Source of the DNA: Tabrizicola_A sp965284335
GTDB lineage: Bacteria > Pseudomonadota > Alphaproteobacteria > Rhodobacterales > Rhodobacteraceae
Reading direction: 5' to 3' (one strand)
NCBI RefSeq assembly: GCF_965284335.1
Contig: NZ_OZ260076.1
Length of the DNA: 64,000 nt
Positions within the stretch are counted from its first letter, which is position 1, and each line of letters starts with the position of its first letter. Positions 7,788-15,991 of this stretch are shown here, piece after piece. The notes below the pieces were generated by a model. The model was given only the letters and a program-made list of their open reading frames with translations. It did not search any database and had not been told where the DNA came from. Both the position numbers and the translations under genes were made by a program.

Positions 7788-8449
7788 CCGATCTTTTGCT
7801 GCCTGACGACACCACCCTGACCGAACAAGGGATGGAGGACAGCGGCGCAGGCTCGGTCCTTTTGATCGCCTGTGGTGCCTTGGCGCATGAGGTGGTGGCG
7901 CTCAAGCGGCTGAACGGCTGGGATCATCTGCATCTGCAATGCCTGCCCGCCAAACTGCACCTCTACCCCGATCAGATCACCGCCGAAGTCGCCCGCACCG
8001 TGGCCGAAAAGCGCGCGGCCTATGACCAGATCTTTGTGCTTTACGCCGATTGCGGCACGGGCGGGCTTTTGCAAGCCAAATGCGCCGAATTGGGTGTTGA
8101 AATGCTGGCAGGTCCGCATTGCTATTCCTTTTTTGAAGGAAATGACACCTTTGCCGCCCATGCCGAAAACGAGTTTACCGCCTTTTACCTGACAGATTTT
8201 TTGGTGCGTCAGTTTGATGCCTTTGTCTGGAAACCCATGGGCCTCGACCGCCACCCCGAACTGCGCGACATGTATTTCGGCAATTACACAAAGCTGGTCT
8301 ATCAGGCACAAACCAATAACCCCGCGCTGGATGCCAAGGCCCAAGACTGCGCTCAGCGGCTGGGTCTGACCTATGAACGCCGCTTTACCGGCTATGGCGA
8401 TCTGGCTGTTGAGATGGCGCGCGTGGCCACGGCGGCCCCAGCGCGCTAA
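7784..8449 (+). CDS. DUF1638 family protein
   Basis: The protein has 221 residues if translation begins at the GTG at 7784, which overlaps the stop of the preceding small gene; an ATG at 7832 would give 205. DUF1638 proteins occur beside corrinoid methyltransferase genes in methanogens and in Rhodobacterales, and no activity is settled. Conserved pieces are LLIACGALAHE, LYADCGTGG and GPHCYSFF. The several cysteines and histidines (ACGA, ADCG, PHCY) could bind metal. A supporting role for the corrinoid protein, such as activation or cobalt chemistry, is inference from position. Confidence 0.82.
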   Translation: MTDLLLPDDTTLTEQGMEDSGAGSVLLIACGALAHEVVALKRLNGWDHLHLQCLPAKLHLYPDQITAEVARTVAEKRAAYDQIFVLYADCGTGGLLQAKCAELGVEMLAGPHCYSFFEGNDTFAAHAENEFTAFYLTDFLVRQFDAFVWKPMGLDRHPELRDMYFGNYTKLVYQAQTNNPALDAKAQDCAQRLGLTYERRFTGYGDLAVEMARVATAAPAR

Positions 8450-8458
8450 CCCCGGATC

Positions 8459-9844
8459 ATGGCCATACCGAGCGCCCTGTTGAACGACCTTGCCGCCTTT
8501 TTGGGTCCGCGCCTGTCCACTTCGGCGGGCGAACGTGCGCTGCATGCCCAAAGCGAAAGCTATATCATCGCAGGCGCGCCCGATGCGGTGGTCTACCCGC
8601 ATACGACCGAAGAGGTCGCCCGTATCGCCGCCCTGTGCGCGCGTGAAGCGGTGCCGATCACGCCTTGGGGGGCTGGCACATCGCTTGAAGGGCACGCGCT
8701 GGCGGTCAAGGGCGGGGTGACGGTTGATTTTCGCGACATGAACCGGGTGCTGGCGGTCTATCCCGAAGACATGCTCTGCGTCGTGCAGCCGGGCGTCACG
8801 CGCGAGGAACTAAACGGCTGGCTGCGCGACACGGGGCTGTTCTTTCCGGTGGATCCCGGCGCGAATGCCAGCTTGGGCGGCATGGCCTCGACCCGCGCCA
8901 GCGGCACGACGGCGGTGCGTTATGGCACGATGCGCGACAATGTTCTGGGGCTTGAGGTGGTCTTGGCCGGGGGGCGGGTCATCCGCACCGGATCATCGGC
9001 GCCGAAATCGTCAGCAGGCTACGATCTGACCGCCCTATTCGTCGGGGCCGAGGGCACGCTGGGGCTGATCACCGAATTGACGCTGCGCCTGCATGGCCAG
9101 CCCGAGGCGGTATCGGCGGCCACCTGCGCCTTTCCCAACATGGGCGCGGCGGTGGATTGCGTGATTGCCACCATTCAAACCGGCCTGCCGATGGCGCGGA
9201 TCGAGTTTCTCGATCCTGAAACCGTCGCCGCCTGCAACGCCTATTCCGGCACGTCTCTGCCGCTTGCGCCGCAGCTGATGGTCGAATTCCACGGCTCTCC
9301 TCATGGGGTGGCCGAACAGGCCGAACGCTTTGGCGCGATTGCCGCCGATTTCGGCAGCCGGGGCTTTGTCTGGGCGCGGGCGCAAGAAGACCGCAGCCGT
9401 CTGTGGAAAATGCGCCACGACGCCTATCGCGCCATTCTGGCCAGCCGCCCTGGGGCCACGGCCCTGGTGACGGATGTTTGCGTGCCGATCTCGGCCTTGG
9501 CCCAAGCGGTGGAGGAAACCCGTGAGGACATTGCCCAAAGCGGTATTCCCGGCCCGATCCTTGGCCATGTGGGCGATGGGAACTTCCACGCCATCTTGTT
9601 GGTGAACCCCGCCGACCCGCGCGAAAAAGACCTCGCCAAGGCGTTGGCCACCCGCATGGCCGAACGCAGCCTTGCCCTTGGCGGCACGATCAGCGGCGAA
9701 CATGGGGTGGGCATGGGCAAATTGCCGCTTATGGCGGCAGAACATGGCCCGGCTTGGGCGATCATGGGCCATATCAAACGGGCACTTGATCCGCATGATC
9801 TGATGAACCCCGGCAAAATGGTGCCACAACCCAAGGTGCGATGA
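8459..9844 (+). CDS. FAD-linked oxidase, D-lactate dehydrogenase type
   Basis: The 461-residue flavoprotein is of the GlcD/Dld2/LDHD kind. The FAD-binding half has PWGAGTSLEGHA and DPGANASLGGM...TRASG; the C-terminal half has the substrate and metal motifs GHVGDGNFH and GEHGVGMGK. Family members oxidise D-lactate or similar 2-hydroxy acids and pass electrons to cytochrome c or quinone. It follows DUF1638 by nine bases and overlaps the next gene by four (ATGA), so it is part of a run from 7632 to 10224. Why a 2-hydroxy acid dehydrogenase stands with corrinoid genes is not clear. Confidence 0.88.
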   Translation: MAIPSALLNDLAAFLGPRLSTSAGERALHAQSESYIIAGAPDAVVYPHTTEEVARIAALCAREAVPITPWGAGTSLEGHALAVKGGVTVDFRDMNRVLAVYPEDMLCVVQPGVTREELNGWLRDTGLFFPVDPGANASLGGMASTRASGTTAVRYGTMRDNVLGLEVVLAGGRVIRTGSSAPKSSAGYDLTALFVGAEGTLGLITELTLRLHGQPEAVSAATCAFPNMGAAVDCVIATIQTGLPMARIEFLDPETVAACNAYSGTSLPLAPQLMVEFHGSPHGVAEQAERFGAIAADFGSRGFVWARAQEDRSRLWKMRHDAYRAILASRPGATALVTDVCVPISALAQAVEETREDIAQSGIPGPILGHVGDGNFHAILLVNPADPREKDLAKALATRMAERSLALGGTISGEHGVGMGKLPLMAAEHGPAWAIMGHIKRALDPHDLMNPGKMVPQPKVR

Positions 9845-10224
9845 TGACCCCCGACGATTTCACCCGCGCCTTTGCCTATGGGTTTTGCGAGCAAAACGCC
9901 GCCAGCCTTGCCGATCTGGTGGCTGATGACGGCACCGTGCAAACGCTGACGGGGCTTTGGGCCGAAGGCCGGGCCGAGGCTGAGGCCGCCTTTACCGCCG
10001 AGGCTGCGGGTATCTTTTCACGCGCGCGGCTGGTGACGGGCAAGGGCAGCACGCTGCCCCTTGGCCCGGATATCGCCCTTCTGCGCCAGCGTTTTGTCGT
10101 CAGCGGTGCGATCAGCGAAACGGGCGAGGAACTGCCCCGCTTTGGTGCGATGCTGGTGGCAGTTTTGCAAAGCGATGGGCTGAACTGGCGCGCGATCACG
10201 CTCAGCTTTACCCATCTGCCTTAA
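9841..10224 (+). CDS. NTF2-like (SnoaL/DUF4440-type) small protein
   Basis: The 127-residue protein has the pattern of an NTF2-like alpha+beta cone: an N-terminal helix with DDFTRAFAYGFCEQNAASLADLVADDG, then strands ending in WRAITLSFTHLP. Members serve as small isomerases, hydratases or binding domains. The ATG at 9841 overlaps the stop of the oxidase gene; a second ATG follows at once at 9844. No catalytic residue can be assigned. It ends the operon, three bases before a palindromic element. Confidence 0.7.
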   Translation: MMTPDDFTRAFAYGFCEQNAASLADLVADDGTVQTLTGLWAEGRAEAEAAFTAEAAGIFSRARLVTGKGSTLPLGPDIALLRQRFVVSGAISETGEELPRFGAMLVAVLQSDGLNWRAITLSFTHLP

Positions 10225-10226
10225 TG

Positions 10227-10287
10227 CTCCTCGGGGCCTTCGGCGCCTCGTTGCGACCCAACGACGAGCGACACAGTCGACGAGGAG
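10227..10287. repeat. ~60 bp palindromic repeat element (copy 1)
   Basis: The element starts CTCCTCG and ends with the inverse CGAGGAG, with GCCTTCGGC and CAGTCGACGAG-type blocks within. It fills the whole gap between the convergent stops at 10224 and 10290. The same element, inverted, occurs at 52740-52797, and part of it occurs at 38281-38372. It resembles a REP/BIME unit, and the position suggests it could act as a two-way terminator. Confidence 0.75.
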
Positions 10288-10289
10288 TG

Positions 10290-11930
10290 TTACCGCAAGA
10301 GCGCCCGCGCCGCCTCACGCGCAGCATCGGTCACGGTATCGCCTGCCAACATGCGGGCGATTTCCTCAACCCGCTCATCCGAGGACAGCGTCACCACACT
10401 GGACAGCGTCGCGCCGTTCTCGATCCGCTTGGACACCTGCCAATGATGCGCGCCCTTGGCGGCCACCTGCGGGCTGTGGGTGACAACCAGCACCTGCGCG
10501 CGATCTGACAAGGACTTCAACCGCCGCCCCACCGCATCGGCCGTAGCCCCGCCGACGCCGCGATCGATCTCATCAAAGATCATCGTCATGCCGGGGCTAT
10601 CGCCCATCAGACAGACCTTCAGCGCCAAAAGAAACCGGCTCAACTCCCCACCCGAGGCAATGCGGTTCAGCGCGCCCGCCGGTGCGCCGGGGTTAGTGGC
10701 CACGGTAAAGGTGACATTATCCACCCCCTCCGGGCCTGCCTCGCCGCCCGCGATCTCAGTGGTGAAAACCGCGCGCTCCATTTTCAAAGGGGCAAGTTCC
10801 GCCGCCATGGCCGCATCCAACCGCAGGGCTGCCGCCGTGCGCGCCTGCGTAACCGCCGCCGCCTCGGCGGTATAGGCGGCATCGGCCTTGGTCACAGCCT
10901 CTTGCAGCTTGGCCAGCCCCGCAGCGCCGCCATCAATGGCGGCCAGACGACCACGCAACCCTTCGGCAAAACCGCCCAGATCATCGGGCAAAACGCCATG
11001 CTTGCGTGCCAAGGCGCGAATGGCAAAGAGCCGCTCTTCCAGCGCCTCCAACTCGGCAGGGTTGAAATCCAGACCGCGCAGCGCGTCCTCGACCCCGTCC
11101 ACCGCCTCGCCCAATTCGATCAGTGCCCGGCCCAAGGCCGCCATGGCGCCATCCAACCGGCCCTCGGCCTTGTCAGATGCCCCCTCCAACCAGCGCAGCG
11201 CATCGCGCATTGCCCCCTCGGCCCCATCCGACAGCGCGCCATGGGCGCGGCCGATATCGGCCCGGATGCGCTCGGCCCCTTGCATCAAACGACGACGCGC
11301 ATCCAGCGTCGCCTCTTCGCCGGGCAAAGGGTTCAGCTTGTCCAACTCTGTCACGGCATGGCGCAGATACTCTTCCTCAACCTGCGCGCGCTCCAGCGCT
11401 TCGCGTGCCGTCGCCAGCGCCTCGCGCGCCTCGGCGCGCGCGCGCCAGGCCCGGCGCAAAGCCGACAGATCCAGACCCGCAAAACTGTCAAGCAACTGGC
11501 GATGGCCATGCGGGTTCAACAAACCCCGGTCATCATGCTGGCCATGCAATTCCACCAGCGCATCTGACAGATCGCGCAGCACCTCGCCCGTGACGCGCCG
11601 GTCATTGATCCAAGCCGTCTTGCGCCCATCCGCCGTGTTGACGCGGCGCAAGATCACCTCGCCCTCTTCGGCCTCAATCCCGGCCTCGGCCAGCACCGCA
11701 TGGGCGGGGTGTTCAGCCTCGAGATCAAAGACCGCCACCACCTCGCCCTGCGCAGCACCCGCGCGCACCAGATCGGCCCGGCCGCGCCACCCCAGCACAA
11801 ACCCCAAAGCATCCAGCAAAATCGACTTGCCCGCGCCGGTTTCGCCGGTCAGCACATTCAATCCCGGACCAAGGCCCAGTGACAGCCGATCAATGATCAG
11901 CACATCGCGGATTTCAAGTGTGCGCAGCAT
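10290..11930 (-). CDS. recN: DNA repair protein RecN
   Basis: The 546-residue SMC-like ATPase acts early in double-strand break repair. The N-terminal Walker A GETGAGKS (about residues 30-37), the central coiled coil (residues ~150-380, rich in Ala, Glu, Arg), and the C-terminal signature ASGGELSRFLLALK and Walker B MTMIFDEIDRGVGG are all present. The length matches the family. The start follows GAGG by five bases. It follows bamD by 36 bp on the same strand, so it probably shares the lpxC-bamD-recN transcript. No LexA box was sought or seen. Confidence 0.97.
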   Translation of the reverse strand: MLRTLEIRDVLIIDRLSLGLGPGLNVLTGETGAGKSILLDALGFVLGWRGRADLVRAGAAQGEVVAVFDLEAEHPAHAVLAEAGIEAEEGEVILRRVNTADGRKTAWINDRRVTGEVLRDLSDALVELHGQHDDRGLLNPHGHRQLLDSFAGLDLSALRRAWRARAEAREALATAREALERAQVEEEYLRHAVTELDKLNPLPGEEATLDARRRLMQGAERIRADIGRAHGALSDGAEGAMRDALRWLEGASDKAEGRLDGAMAALGRALIELGEAVDGVEDALRGLDFNPAELEALEERLFAIRALARKHGVLPDDLGGFAEGLRGRLAAIDGGAAGLAKLQEAVTKADAAYTAEAAAVTQARTAAALRLDAAMAAELAPLKMERAVFTTEIAGGEAGPEGVDNVTFTVATNPGAPAGALNRIASGGELSRFLLALKVCLMGDSPGMTMIFDEIDRGVGGATADAVGRRLKSLSDRAQVLVVTHSPQVAAKGAHHWQVSKRIENGATLSSVVTLSSDERVEEIARMLAGDTVTDAAREAARALLR

Positions 11931-11966
11931 CTGGGCCTCGTCGGTTGGGCAAGCTGCCCACCTCTC

Positions 11967-12821
11967 TTACAACCATTCGCCTTTGATCATCTGGCGATAG
12001 ATTGTGGCCAGCCAGTTCGTCCCCTTGGCCTCGGGTGCCAGACCCTGCCCTTTCAAAAGCCGGAAGCTGTCTTGATAGAAGGGGCTTGATTGATAGTTGT
12101 AACCCAAAATCGCCGCAGCCGTCTGCGCCTCATCCGCAAAGCCAAGTGCCAGATAGGATTCCACCAACCGATGCAGCGCCTCGGCGGTGTGGGTGGTGGT
12201 CTGGAAATCCTGCACCACAACCTTGAACCGATTGATCGCGGCTGTGTAATTCTTGCGCTTTAGATAATAGCGACCGATTTCCATTTCTTTGCCGGCCAGA
12301 TGGTCAAAGGCCAGATCGAATTTCAGCATGGCCGATTTGGCATAATCGCTGTCGGGATATTGTTCGATCACCTGACGCAAGGATTGCAGCGCTTGGAAGG
12401 TCAGGCCCTGATCGCGACCCACCTCATCAATCTCGTCGTAATAGGACAGCGCCATCAGATACATCGCATAGGCGGCATCTTCATCGCCGGGATAGAAATC
12501 CAAATAGCGCTGCGCTGCGATCCGCGCCTCTTCGTATTCCTTGGATTTGTGCAGCACAAAGACTTGCATGATCAGGCCGCGCTTGGCCCATTCGGTATAG
12601 GGATAAAGCCGTTCAACTTCGGCAAAATAGCGCAAGGCGTCGCCCGGTTTGCGCGCGGTTTCCAGCGTCAACTCACCACGTTTGAAGATCTCTTCTGGAG
12701 GAAGTTGGTCCAGCGGCGTCTCTTTGTTTCCACCAAGCGCGCCCCCACAAGCAGCAAGCGAGCCAGTCAGAAACGCCATGCACAGCCCCCGACGCACCGC
12801 TTTCAAGAAATCGCCTGCCAT
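11967..12821 (-). CDS. bamD: Outer membrane assembly lipoprotein BamD
   Basis: The 284-residue precursor has a lipoprotein signal: a basic N-terminus (KAVRRG), a hydrophobic stretch and the lipobox LAAC, so the mature protein is anchored by lipid in the outer membrane. The remainder is five TPR-like repeats (PDQLPPEEIF..., GDALRYFAEVERLYPYTEW and similar) as in BamD/YfiO, which binds BamA in beta-barrel insertion. AGGA stands about nine bases before the ATG at 12821; an ATG at 12830 is the alternative. It lies between lpxC and recN on the minus strand, the usual Rhodobacterales order. Confidence 0.95.
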   Translation of the reverse strand: MAGDFLKAVRRGLCMAFLTGSLAACGGALGGNKETPLDQLPPEEIFKRGELTLETARKPGDALRYFAEVERLYPYTEWAKRGLIMQVFVLHKSKEYEEARIAAQRYLDFYPGDEDAAYAMYLMALSYYDEIDEVGRDQGLTFQALQSLRQVIEQYPDSDYAKSAMLKFDLAFDHLAGKEMEIGRYYLKRKNYTAAINRFKVVVQDFQTTTHTAEALHRLVESYLALGFADEAQTAAAILGYNYQSSPFYQDSFRLLKGQGLAPEAKGTNWLATIYRQMIKGEWL

Positions 12822-12949
12822 ATGCCGCATATCCTGTGCTTTATACCCGCAACACCACCAAATAAAGCCGGTGCGCGGCCCTCAGACCCTGTCGTAGCAC
12901 AGAAAAATCCGGGGCGCAAAATGGCTTTCACCAGCTAGGCGCATTGATT

Positions 12950-13870
12950 TCAGGCCGAAAGCGGCAGATCGCCCCGATGCACCCCAACGCCGGGCAATTT
13001 GCCGCTGGCCAAACCAACGCAATCTTGGACGCGCCATGCGCTGGGATCGGCGAAAAGCGCGCGCAACAGCCGGTTGGTCAGCGCATGGCCTGCCCGAATG
13101 CCGGTGTAGCGACCCAAGATCGGCCCGCCTGCCAAGGCCAAATCGCCCAAAGCGTCCAGCATCTTATGGCGCACAGGCTCATCGGCGTGACGCAGCCCGC
13201 CGGGCGACAGAACCTTGTCCCCCTCAAACACCACCGCGTTTTCCAAAGTGCCGCCCAAGGCCAACCCACGTTCCCGCATCGCCACCACTTCGGCATTGCG
13301 GCAAAAGGTCCGGCTGTCAGACAGCTCGCGCACGAAGGCCCCGTTGGCCATGTTCAGAACCTTGTCCTGACGGCCAATGGCGGCTTCGGCAAAATCGATG
13401 TGAAAGGCGATTTCCAGCATATCCGACGGCTCCAGCCGCGCCACAGCCTCGCCGTCGCGCACCTCAACCGCCTTTAGCACCCGAATCGCGCGCACAGGCG
13501 CAGATTGGGCGACGATGCCCGCCTCTAGAAACGCCGCCACAAATGGCGCGGCCGAGCCATCAAGGATCGGCACTTCGGGGCCATCAATGTCAATCAGCGC
13601 GTTGTGAATGGCCGAACCGGCCAGCGCAGCCATGATATGTTCGATGGTAGACACCGAGGTGCCCGCCGCATTGGCCACCAACGTGCACAGGCGCGACGGC
13701 ACCACCGCATCCCATGCCGCAGGCACGCGCGCAATCTCTGCCGCCACATCGGTGCGGCGAAAGCAGATACCGTGATCTTCACCCGCCGGATGCACCGTCA
13801 TGGTGACAGGTGCGCCGGAATGCAGGCCAACACCTGCAAAGGTAACCGAACGGATCAGCGTATTTTGCAC
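12950..13870 (-). CDS. lpxC: UDP-3-O-acyl-N-acetylglucosamine deacetylase LpxC
   Basis: This is the zinc deacetylase of the first committed step of lipid A synthesis, about 306 residues. The family start QNTLIRSVTFAGVGLHSG, the zinc-binding HIMAAL and the later HKMLDALGDLALAG and GHALTNRLL blocks are clear. The GTG at 13870 follows GGAG and puts the N-terminus where homologues begin; an ATG at 13885 adds five residues. It shows that the organism makes lipid A. It follows ftsZ on the same strand, but a terminator separates them. Confidence 0.96.
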   Translation of the reverse strand: MQNTLIRSVTFAGVGLHSGAPVTMTVHPAGEDHGICFRRTDVAAEIARVPAAWDAVVPSRLCTLVANAAGTSVSTIEHIMAALAGSAIHNALIDIDGPEVPILDGSAAPFVAAFLEAGIVAQSAPVRAIRVLKAVEVRDGEAVARLEPSDMLEIAFHIDFAEAAIGRQDKVLNMANGAFVRELSDSRTFCRNAEVVAMRERGLALGGTLENAVVFEGDKVLSPGGLRHADEPVRHKMLDALGDLALAGGPILGRYTGIRAGHALTNRLLRALFADPSAWRVQDCVGLASGKLPGVGVHRGDLPLSA

Positions 13871-14012
13871 CAGCAAAAACTCCATGGCACAGGGGCGCAT
13901 CCGACCCCGACCTTCTGGCGACATTCCTAAGATCTTGCCGCCTTTATCTCAATTCACAGATTGTGACTATTTGTGACAGCGCAAGGCCAAGGTAAGATTA
14001 TGTTTTTAAATA

Positions 14013-14038
14013 ACAAAACCCGGCTCTCGCCGGGCTTT
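14013..14038 (-). terminator. Intrinsic terminator after ftsZ
   Basis: Read on the minus strand, AAAGCCCGGC and GCCGGGTTTTG form a stem with a short loop, followed by TTTTGTT. It lies about 23 bp past the ftsZ stop and should end the long division-cluster transcript before lpxC. Confidence 0.85.
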
Positions 14039-14060
14039 GCAACAGTTTATGTCAAGGTTT

Positions 14061-15776
14061 TCAGTTGGCCTGACGCCGCAAGAAGGCGGGAATCTCGATG
14101 CGGCCATCGTCCGAACCATGGTCCTGCTCGTCGTCATAGGCGGTGACCGGCGGCTGGGCCCGGCCGGTGGGCGCACGCTCTGCGGCCGGTTCAGACTGGC
14201 TGCCGCCTGCCATACGGCTGATCAGCCCGCCGATGCCAAAACGCGGGCGGCTTTCTGCGGGCTTAGGCGCCGGAGCGGCTGCGCGCGCGGTCTGCTGACC
14301 CAACGACGGACGGGCGGCGGGCTGCTGATACTGGCCCGGCCCTTTCGAGACAGCTGCCTGCAAACGGGCAATCGCTTCGGGCGACGGGGTGCCAGCGGCG
14401 CGCGGCGTGGGTGCGACGAAATTCGCAGCATCCCCATCGAGCGAAGAATGGCTGTAAGACCGCTGCATCGGCTGAGCAGCCTGCTGCGGCGCATGCTCGG
14501 CCGCCTGCGGACGATATGCGGGCGGCGGCAGATCGGTATCGATCATCTCCTCCGGTTCGGGCTGATAGGCCGCAGCGGCGGATTGGCGATCAAAAAGCGA
14601 AGGTTCCGGCTGAGCCATCGCAGGTTGGGCCATTGCCGGCTGAGACATGGTAGGCTGAGACATGGCAGGCTGGGCCGCCGCCACCGGGGTCGCCACAGGC
14701 GAGACGGTCAGCGGCATCGGAGCCTCGCGCTTTGCTTCGCCCGACATGCCGGGCGACAAAGGTGCCCCCATCGGGCGGCGCGTGACCGGGGTTTCCGGTT
14801 TGGCCTGCGCCACATCAATGCCCGTTGCCACAACCGATACGCGGATCGTGCCTTCCATCGAGGTGTCCAGCGTCGAGCCGACGATGATATTGGCGTCCGG
14901 ATCCACCTTTTCACGGATGATATTGGCAGCTTCGTCCAACTCGAACAGCGTCAGATCATAACCGCCAGTGATGTTGATCAGCACGCCCTTGGCGCCATGC
15001 AGGCTGATTTCATCCAAGAGCGGGTTGGCAATGGCCTTTTCCGCCGCCTGAACCGCGCGATCCTCGCCCGAGGCCTCGCCGGTGCCCATCATCGCCTTGC
15101 CCATCTCATCCATGACCGAGCGCACATCGGCAAAGTCAAGGTTGATAAGGCCCGGGCGCACCATCAGATCGGTCACACCCTTGACCCCCTGATAGAGAAC
15201 GTCGTCGGCCATTGCGAAGGCTTCGGTAAAGGTCGTGCGCTCATTGGCCAGACGGAACAGGTTCTGGTTCGGAATGATGATCAGCGTATCGACCACCTTT
15301 TGCAGCGCGGCAATGCCCTCTTCGGCCTGACGCATCCGCTTGTTGCCCTCGAACTGGAAAGGCTTGGTCACAACGCCCACGGTCAGCACGCCCAATTCCC
15401 GCGCGGCCTGCGCGATGATCGGCGCTGCACCGGTGCCGGTGCCGCCACCCATGCCCGCGGTGATAAAGCACATGTGCGCGCCCGCCAGATGGTCGACGAT
15501 TTCCTCGATGGTTTCTTCGGCAGCGGCGGCCCCGACCTGCGGACGCGCACCAGCGCCCAGACCTTCGGTGACCTTCACGCCCATCTGAATGCGCGAGTTT
15601 GCCTTGGATTGCTGCAGCGCCTGCGCGTCGGTGTTCGCAACCACGAACTCGACCCCCTCCAGCGCCTGGTCAATCATGTTGTTCACCGCGTTGCCGCCAG
15701 CGCCCCCGACGCCAAACACCGTGATCCGGGGCTTCAGCTCTTCGCGAGCGTCATTCATGATCAGATTCAATGCCAT
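14061..15776 (-). CDS. ftsZ: Cell division protein FtsZ
   Basis: The 571-residue tubulin-like GTPase builds the Z ring. The GTP-binding tubulin signature GGGTGTGAAP (near residue 110) and the T7 loop region NLDFADVR are intact. After the globular part (about 320 residues) comes a long Pro/Ala/Gln linker of about 230 residues, as in other alphaproteobacteria, with a run of QPAM/QPTM repeats, and then the conserved end DDGRIEIPAFLRRQAN that binds FtsA and other partners. The start MALNLIMND is at 15776. It is the last gene of the ddl-ftsQ-ftsA-ftsZ run, with 215 bp upstream that probably carry its own promoter. Confidence 0.98.
   Translation of the reverse strand: MALNLIMNDAREELKPRITVFGVGGAGGNAVNNMIDQALEGVEFVVANTDAQALQQSKANSRIQMGVKVTEGLGAGARPQVGAAAAEETIEEIVDHLAGAHMCFITAGMGGGTGTGAAPIIAQAARELGVLTVGVVTKPFQFEGNKRMRQAEEGIAALQKVVDTLIIIPNQNLFRLANERTTFTEAFAMADDVLYQGVKGVTDLMVRPGLINLDFADVRSVMDEMGKAMMGTGEASGEDRAVQAAEKAIANPLLDEISLHGAKGVLINITGGYDLTLFELDEAANIIREKVDPDANIIVGSTLDTSMEGTIRVSVVATGIDVAQAKPETPVTRRPMGAPLSPGMSGEAKREAPMPLTVSPVATPVAAAQPAMSQPTMSQPAMAQPAMAQPEPSLFDRQSAAAAYQPEPEEMIDTDLPPPAYRPQAAEHAPQQAAQPMQRSYSHSSLDGDAANFVAPTPRAAGTPSPEAIARLQAAVSKGPGQYQQPAARPSLGQQTARAAAPAPKPAESRPRFGIGGLISRMAGGSQSEPAAERAPTGRAQPPVTAYDDEQDHGSDDGRIEIPAFLRRQAN
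14612..14682. repeat. 15 bp in-frame repeats in the ftsZ linker
   Basis: Five consecutive copies of a roughly 15 base unit encode the peptide pattern QPAM(S/A) in the FtsZ linker. They keep frame, so gain or loss of copies would only change linker length. Confidence 0.6.
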
Positions 15777-15868
15777 GTTTTTTCCGCCTGTCTTTTTATG
15801 AGCGGTCCGCCCCGCCAGTTGCCGTTATCGGTCTTGTCGCACCCGTCCCTGAGCCGCGATTTGCCGAT

Positions 15869-15889
15869 TTATCCACGATTCTATCCACA
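15869..15889. promoter_or_regulatory. Two DnaA-box-like sites flanking a GANTC site upstream of ftsZ
   Basis: TTATCCACG (15869-15877) and CTATCCACA (15881-15889) each differ by one base from the DnaA consensus TTATCCACA and lie 12 bp apart. Between them GATTC (15877-15881) is a GANTC site, the target of CcrM. They sit about 93-113 bp upstream of the ftsZ start, in the ftsA-ftsZ spacer. Cell-cycle control of ftsZ by DnaA and methylation is known in Caulobacter; here it is inference. Confidence 0.5.
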
Positions 15890-15991
15890 ACCCAACACAA
15901 GGTCACGCAAAAAACGCGACCAACCCACAAAATATGGGTCGAAAATGGTCTGTATTAGCGGGATATTGCCGCTTTGACAGAATATTGGGGG

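Noticed and set aside
14037..15977. 646-codon plus-strand open frame opposite ftsZ
   Set aside because: It is an antisense shadow of ftsZ in GC-rich DNA: Arg/His-rich, no ribosome site, no recognisable domain.
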